Shown here piece after piece: positions 58,193-64,000 of a stretch of 64,000 bases of DNA (position 1 is the stretch's first letter; each line of letters opens with the position of its first letter). The stretch covers positions 2,232,001 through 2,296,000 of the forward strand of contig WAID01000004.1 of assembly GCA_016584495.1 (NCBI GenBank), read 5' to 3'. This DNA is from Celoporthe dispersa (lineage: Eukaryota > Ascomycota > Sordariomycetes > Diaporthales > Cryphonectriaceae). The notes under the pieces were generated by a model that worked only from the letters and a program-made list of their open reading frames with translations, made no database searches and was not told the DNA's origin. Position numbers and translations under genes: made by a program.

Positions 58193-59443
58193 ATGAGGCC
58201 TGCTCTTGCAACACCGCTGGCCGTGGTGCCCCTCCTTATACACATCTCTGCTCATCTGACCGAGCACCGCCCCTCGCACGCGACTCTTCTGGATACGCTG
58301 GGTGATACCACTGTGCTTGACAAAGGACAGAGCTGTGGCTATGAGTCGAAAGATGGTGGAGTCTGTAGGGACGGCCTCTGCTGTTCAGTAAAGGTGAGAT
58401 GGAGACTGTTTGGAGGGCAGATATCTTCTCGACGAAGCAGTAGCCTCGACTGACCAAGCATCATCCTTCAGACCCGACGATGTGGCTCTGACAGCGACTC
58501 CTGTAGCGCCAACACCTGTGTGCCCTTGTACAGCACCGGCTGTGACACGCAAGGCGGCGTCAACACCGAGCTGCACTCCACCAGCCCACAGAACACCGGG
58601 AAGGCCAGCAAGCGCCAGCCGGCCGTAGCCAGCACCTCGACCTCCAACACCAGAAACCACACCAGCCCGTATTCCCGCTTCCCGCCCCTCGACTACCTCG
58701 CCAGCCTCCCGCGACCCGAGCTGGGCTCCGTCCCCTACGGCCAGGTGATCACCTCGTGCAGCGTGCCCGGGACAGTGGCGCTTACCTTTGACGACGGGCC
58801 CTGGCGGTACACGTCGGACCTCCTGGACCTCCTGGAGCGCGAGGAGGCCCGCGCCACCTTCTTTGTGTGCGGCGGGAACATGGCCGATACCCAGCTGACG
58901 GGGTACGGCCACCCGCGCCTCCTGCGGCGGATGCTCGCCGCGGGCCACCAGGTCGGCACGCACACCTGGGCGCACCCGGACCTGGCGACCACCGGGGACC
59001 GTGAGGCACACCGCCAGATGTGGCGCAACGAGCAGGCCCTCGTCGGCATCCTGGGCCTGCTGCCCACGTACTTTCGCCCGCCATACCTGTCGTGGGCACC
59101 CGAGACGCTGGACATCATGGCGGCGCTGGGATACCACGTCGTCAGCCTGGACGTCGACACGCGGGACTGGGAGGGCGACTACGACGCCGCGCGCCGCAAC
59201 TTCGAGACGGCTCTGGAGGGGCTCGACCCGGACTCGTCCAGCAGGCTGGTGCTGGCCCACGACATACACGAGAGGACCGTGTACGAGCTCGCCGAGTTCA
59301 TGGTCGCCGAGGCCAAAGAGAGGGGCTACGAGCTGGTCACGGTCGGGGAGTGCCTCGGCGACGAGAGGAGGAACTGGTACCGCAACCCGTATGATGGCCT
59401 CTCGTGGCAGCAGCAGTATGCTGAGGCTGGACAGGAGACGTAA
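58193..59443 (+). CDS. Secreted polysaccharide deacetylase with Cys-rich N-terminal module, 390 aa
   Basis: Exons 58193-58393 and 58472-59443, phase 0; an alternative donor at 58388 would shorten exon 1 by two codons. A signal peptide (MRPALATPLAVVPLLIHIS) precedes a Cys-rich module spanning the intron (GQSCGYESKDGGVCRDGLCC, then RRCGSDSDSCSANTCVPLYS), reminiscent of a small chitin-binding or disulfide-rich domain. The NODB catalytic domain has all motifs: LTFDDGPW, GTHTWAHPDL, FRPPYLSWAP, LDVDTRDWEG and LAHDIHERTV, giving the Asp-His-His metal site and catalytic residues. Such enzymes remove N-acetyl groups from chitin or related wall glycans outside the cell, and can mask chitin from hydrolases or host receptors. 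Its 3' end faces that of Nup170. Confidence 0.88.
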
Positions 59444-59856
59444 CCCTGTTTATTGCTCTTGTAGACCACGAAAGAAAAAAAAAAAGAATCCATCATCCTA
59501 GGAATAACCAAATAAAAGACCAGGCTCTTGGGCTCATATATCTCCTCGACTCGTACAGATTTCATCATTATTTTTTTCTTCTTCCTCTTGTGTAGATCGC
59601 AGACGAGGACGAGACTATCTAGGGCCACATATGTGTGCGTCCGTCACGCCACCTGAGAGTGTATGCGCACGTAATAATCGACAACTCGCTTCTGCCATCC
59701 ACCGCGATAGATGCTCTGGCCCGTGTCCCTCGGCGGAGGCCCTCTTTCCGGCTCGCCGTTCCTCAATCGCCAGACCTCATGACATGTGTGGCATATCGCG
59801 CCCTCACAGATGCTCCCCTCAGCCCCTGCCTTCCCGCGGCCGGTGCGCTCTCTCCG
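59444..59856. other. Convergent intergenic region
   Basis: 413 bp between the deacetylase and Nup170 3' ends; A-rich then T-rich near 59470-59590, fitting 3' ends of both genes. Confidence 0.5.
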
Positions 59857-62800
59857 TTAGAACAGCCTCACCCCGGTGGTTCCTCGGCCACCCAGTGTAT
59901 CCTGCACCCAGCCCTTCAGCTCCCTGACGTTGGCGATGAGCGTCTGCGTCTCCGCGGCGTGCGCCTTTCCGCTCCTCTCGTCGAGGTGGGCGACCTCCTC
60001 CATCGCCTCGTGGCAGCGGTGCAGGAGATCCTCAACCCAGCGGCCGATGCCCCCAGCGGTGCCCTGGGTCTCAGCCTCTCGAGCCCACCGGAGCAGCGCC
60101 TCGACGATCCACAGCACGACCACCTTGCGCCGGCGCCCTGTGAAGGGTGCCTCTTGTGCATCGAGGATCCGCTCCAGGACGCGCGTGATCGAGGGGTATG
60201 GAACATGGAGGTTCAGGGAAGAGAAGGACGGGCCACGACGGGTCCGCCCCAATGCGCTCGTCCTGCCCGTGCTCAATCGAGTATCTGCACAGGTATGTCA
60301 AGATGAATTCGATGGGGAATATGTGGTCGTTCAGCGATGTCCGGTGTGCGATATCCTGAACCTTAGTCATAACGTGTTCGTAGGGCAGCGGAGGCTCCAT
60401 CACGTTGGGATTATCGTGGGGCCGGCCCAGTGCCACCCACTCCTGTTGTTGTGCCTCCACCTCCTCGTGCGCGGCCTCGATCAAATTGCGCCAGGTGTCG
60501 GCGATAGCGCGTGGGTTGTGGTGGTCGGCAACATGGAAGACAAGGAGTGATATGTCGTAGTATTGTGCAGGGCTCACGTATGAGTTCCAGAGCTGCCCCG
60601 TTTGTCAGTCACAATCTAATCCCCGCAGTCCAGGTTCACGGCAGACTTACATCGTTCAAACTACGGATGGGACCGTTCAGGACCCCCTCGGCCTCGTCCT
60701 TGCGCTCGTCAGGTATCCTCGAGTCGGCCAAGAGCCTTCGCAGCAGATCATCCTGAATGTGGGCTATCTCCAGCATCGTCGCGACTGCGTGGTTCAGGAC
60801 CTGCTGCAGCTGAGGGCTGACGCCGATTGTGGCCACACTGGCGTTGGCCTTGGCTTGGCCGAGCAACTTGATACGGTCTTCAAGACCGATATCAAATTCA
60901 TCGCTCTCGGCCAGTCTATACTGAACCTCGGCGGCTGCGTAGAAGTTGCGCCGCATTGTGTAGTAGCGGCAGAGTAGTTCAGCGTGCTCGCGGTGGCTTG
61001 CGGCAAGCTTCTGGAGGAAGGTGACGACGTGGGGCGAGTCGACGTTCAGGAGGCGATCCGTGAAGCCGCGCGCGATGTACCATTCATAGAGATCGTATTG
61101 AAACACCTCGTCGCCGGCACCATTGACAACATCGTACGCCTCCCTTAGCTTGGTACCAAAGAGGGTGGGCCGTCCGTCCGTCATCTCGGCTTCTCGGGCT
61201 GAGACAGTATCAAGATGCGTTAGGACTCCGTGGATGAAATCGTAGCACCGTTGTCGCTCGGCGAAAGCTGCTTCCCGAGGATCGTTGACAGGCTGATTGT
61301 CGTTGAGCCACGATAGCGCTGAGTTGCCACGATCCTTCTCTCGAGCCACCTTCAGACACAGCTCGATGGCGCCGGCGTAGTAATGCAGCTCAACGTATTG
61401 CTGGACAGCGCCCTCGAGATTAGCGAAGGTGAGGTTACCAGCAACACGCTCAAATAGACGCAGGCTGTCGTTGAGAAGCTGGCGGAGGACGTTAGGGTTG
61501 TTGATCTGTTCTGATGCCCTCTTTAAGTGCTCCTGCGCCTTAAAGATTACCACATCGTCGGGGCTGCAGAAGCTACCACAGCGCCGTCGTAGAGCTTCCG
61601 CGACTGTTTCCACGTTTGCACCACTCTCAATGTTGCGGTTGACAATAGCCTTGACGAGAATCTTTGCGAGGTCGCGACCCGTCGTTTGAGAAAACAGTTG
61701 CTCGTAGGTCAAGTTGCGGAGCAGGTCTTGTGTGGGCGGGTCAAGGCGCACGAAAATGTCGGAGACGCGTTCATCGAAGAGCATCACCACAAAAGAAATG
61801 CCCTCGGAGATGCCTTCCATGAGACGCTGTAGGGCGTGAAGGCCCTGGTGTTCTGCCTGGATGGCAATCTCCTCGTGTCGGTTGCGGACGGTAGAGAGAT
61901 CTTGCGGGCCAGATAAACCCTGGATGACACCACGGTTGGCGTGAAGGAAGTTTCGCAGACGGTCCAGGCTGTCTTGAACAGACTTGAGCTTAGCCATGGG
62001 CATCGTCGATGTCACAACAACTGCACTCGCGGCGTCGACTCCTTGGGCGATGACCTTTGCCTTCCACAGACGGCGGACGAGGCGAGTGAGATATGAGCCT
62101 AGGGCGTGATACCGGTATGAAAGTCTCACTGAGTCTATCGAGATTTGTTGCCCGTCCGTTTCGCCGACGGTCGGCTGGCCGCCGAAGTCAATGAATGTGG
62201 ATCGTGCTCGGTCTTGAGTGACCTGGTCGAGCACACGAGAGGTACCGTTGCGCAAGTCATTGCCTTGACCACAAGCTACAGCAAGAGCAGTTGAGATGGT
62301 CTCTTGTCGTCCGTACAGATAGATGAATCGGCGCACCTCCTCCGTGATGCCTTCTTCGCCCGGAGCCTTTCGAATGACCGTCGCGAAGATGTCAACGAGC
62401 CGCCGCCGCCGAAGAATCTGAATTCCTTCACTGGTCATGATGGCGAACTCGGGAGGTGCCTGGTCAAACTGCACGGCCAGCTCGTTCCCGAAGCCCATGG
62501 GCTGCCCAGCAGCAGCGAAGGGTGGAGTCACGGAGCCGATGGCCAAGACTCTCGCTGCTCCTATTTCAACCCAGCTCGCGTGTTCGTGGTACCTCAATGG
62601 TGCCCCTGGCGTAGCGCCCGCCAATCTGATACGGCCAGACTCGGGCGCCGAGACGAAGATGCGGTCTTTCAGCTTGTCCTCCTTAGTCACCGCGTCGAAA
62701 AAGTAGCCAGGCGCAAACCGTTGGCCAAGCCTGCTCGTAACCAGTGACGTAGAGTTCGTATCCAGCAGCTCGCCGCCGTCCACACCGAGTTGCCTGGCCG

Positions 62801-64000
62801 CAGCAGACTCGCTCCTTGGAGGAAACTTGACGAACTGGACCTGCATGCTCTGGGGGGCGGCATTCGATGACAGACTGCTCATGTAAGATGCGGTGTTGGT
62901 TGCGCTGAGGAAGATTCGGCAACCGGTGTCCGTCAAGGCCATGAGGTGGAGCTTCGAAGCCTCGCTGGCATGAATCGGACTGATCGATACGATGTTCATC
63001 TGGTCGGTGAGAAGCTGGGATCTCGTGATCATGTGAGTGATCTCGCGAAGGCACGATAGCTTGTCCTTCTCGATACACTTGGTCAGCTTGTTCGGGCCGT
63101 CCATGTGGTAGGTACGAATCGTCGACTTGGTAGACAGCGTGTAGAGCAGCTTTCGGCTATCGTCAATCACCATGCCGGCAAGGCCCTCGTTCGTCTTGGG
63201 TGCCCAGAGGGTGCTGGGGTAGGGAATGATGGATGCCGGATTGGGTAGGTTTGGTAAGGCAGAAGACCATCCCGGGTGCGTATGATTGATCTTCCCAACC
63301 CTACTGGAAAACCATCGCTCTTCCTGCTGGTAGTAGAGCTCATGCACATCCGTGTCGGTCGCACCGCCGAAGAAGATCCGTCCATCCGCAGAGCCCACGA
63401 TGAAGCTGACATCCATTCCGCCCTTGTGCACTGACATCTTGGTCGAGAAGATCCTAGGAGCCTGGCCAGCGCTGTCCTGGGACAGGCCGAGAAGTATCAC
63501 CTCCGTCGACGTGGCGACAACAAGCATGTGCTTGATGGTATCCACGAATACACCCGGCCGTGGGGGAACAAGGGCGACCGCCGTGATCCTATGCGGCGAG
63601 TCCTCGAAGCCGAACAGCTCAGGTTCTGGAGAAGTATAGTCCCAGAGGTACAGAGCGTTATCGATATGGACGTACGCTAGGTGTATCTCGGGGAATAAGC
63701 CCATCTTCGTGTGGATCTGGCCATTCTGGAAACGGTGGAAGACCTCGTCAGGCATCGGGTAGATTGCGGGCTTGTGAAAGGGAGCCCACGCTGGGTCAAT
63801 AACAGCTAGGTCATAATCGGATGAAGCGCCAGCTGCAAGAAGATATTGGTCAGTATGAGGAGGGCTGATGAGATGGAGAAGAGATGGGTCTACTCACGTC
63901 TGCAGTATGAGTCCAGATCTGGGAAGCTGCCGTCGAGCTGGAGGAGGTCGTTGATGAACTTGGCAGCTTTCTGAGCGGGGGGCATATTGTCGACAGCTGG
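59857..64000 (-). CDS. nup170: Nucleoporin Nup170 (Nup155/Nup157/170 family), N-terminus outside window
   Basis: Three exons on the minus strand: 64000-63898 (partial), 63832-60651 and 60592-59857; introns 65 and 58 bp. About 1,339 residues are visible. The N-terminal half is a beta-propeller (PEIHLAYVHIDNALYLWDYT, HLMALTDTGCRIFLS, DYDLAVIDPAWAPFHKPA), the C-terminal half an alpha-solenoid (SPAQYYDISLLVFHVADHHN, ITRVLERILDAQEAPF). This inner-ring scaffold protein of the nuclear pore anchors the pore to membrane and to Nup53/Nup59. In the last exon one extra base in the run at 60216-60218 (CCC on the coding strand) breaks the frame inside DPSWPVLLF|LNLHVPYPSI; removing it restores the known order. 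An essential-type gene in this state suggests a base error. Confidence 0.9.

Overview
The window is nuclear DNA of a filamentous ascomycete, most likely a Sordariomycete. Genes are interrupted by short GT-AG introns (about 58-179 bp), intergenic spaces are long and rich in microsatellites and pyrimidine tracts, and the families are typically fungal: HET-domain, Crz1-type zinc finger, alternative oxidase, UstYa-like DUF3328, Pth11/rhodopsin-like and NIPA. Species cannot be fixed from the sequence alone. No bacterial-type operons, CRISPR arrays, rRNA or tRNA genes were seen.

Region by region. 1-1160 is the 3' end of an adenylate-forming (AMP-binding) enzyme. 2037-3841 has two small genes: a 56-aa single-pass membrane protein and a Gly/Ala-rich repetitive protein. 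4086-8276 is an accessory block bounded by two diverged direct repeats. It carries an intact HET-domain gene and a degenerate second HET gene, and a truncated rhodopsin-like receptor gene follows. 10337-17921 carries four same-strand metabolic genes: a Dal5-type MFS transporter, a short UstYa-like protein, a ThDP-dependent acetolactate-synthase-like enzyme and alternative oxidase. After 5 kb of low-complexity spacer come the calcineurin-responsive factor Crz1 (23088-25293), a ToxD-like zinc-binding dehydrogenase (26810-28328) and a convergent DUF7053-like protein (28833-29384, minus strand).

After another 5 kb spacer lies a giant, mostly disordered protein of about 2,200 aa (34488-41397). It is built from nine charged helical modules and about a dozen Trp/Lys motifs. 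Then follow a secreted PD40 beta-propeller (43006-45054), an AT-richer Cys-cluster protein of unknown role (45598-47106), an F-box protein (47326-49180, minus), a Ser/Thr-rich surface protein (49924-50856, minus), a NIPA-type magnesium transporter with a long tail (54537-57100), a polysaccharide deacetylase (58193-59443) and, running off the right edge on the minus strand, nucleoporin Nup170/Nup155 (59857-64000).

How they may work together: the MFS, UstYa-like and ThDP genes could be a small uncharacterised biosynthetic locus (inference). Crz1, Nup170, NIPA and alternative oxidase are housekeeping or stress functions. A cross-cutting observation is that three long genes, including the normally essential nucleoporin, are broken by single extra bases, each inside a GGG or CCC run. 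That pattern looks more like base-calling error than gene decay.
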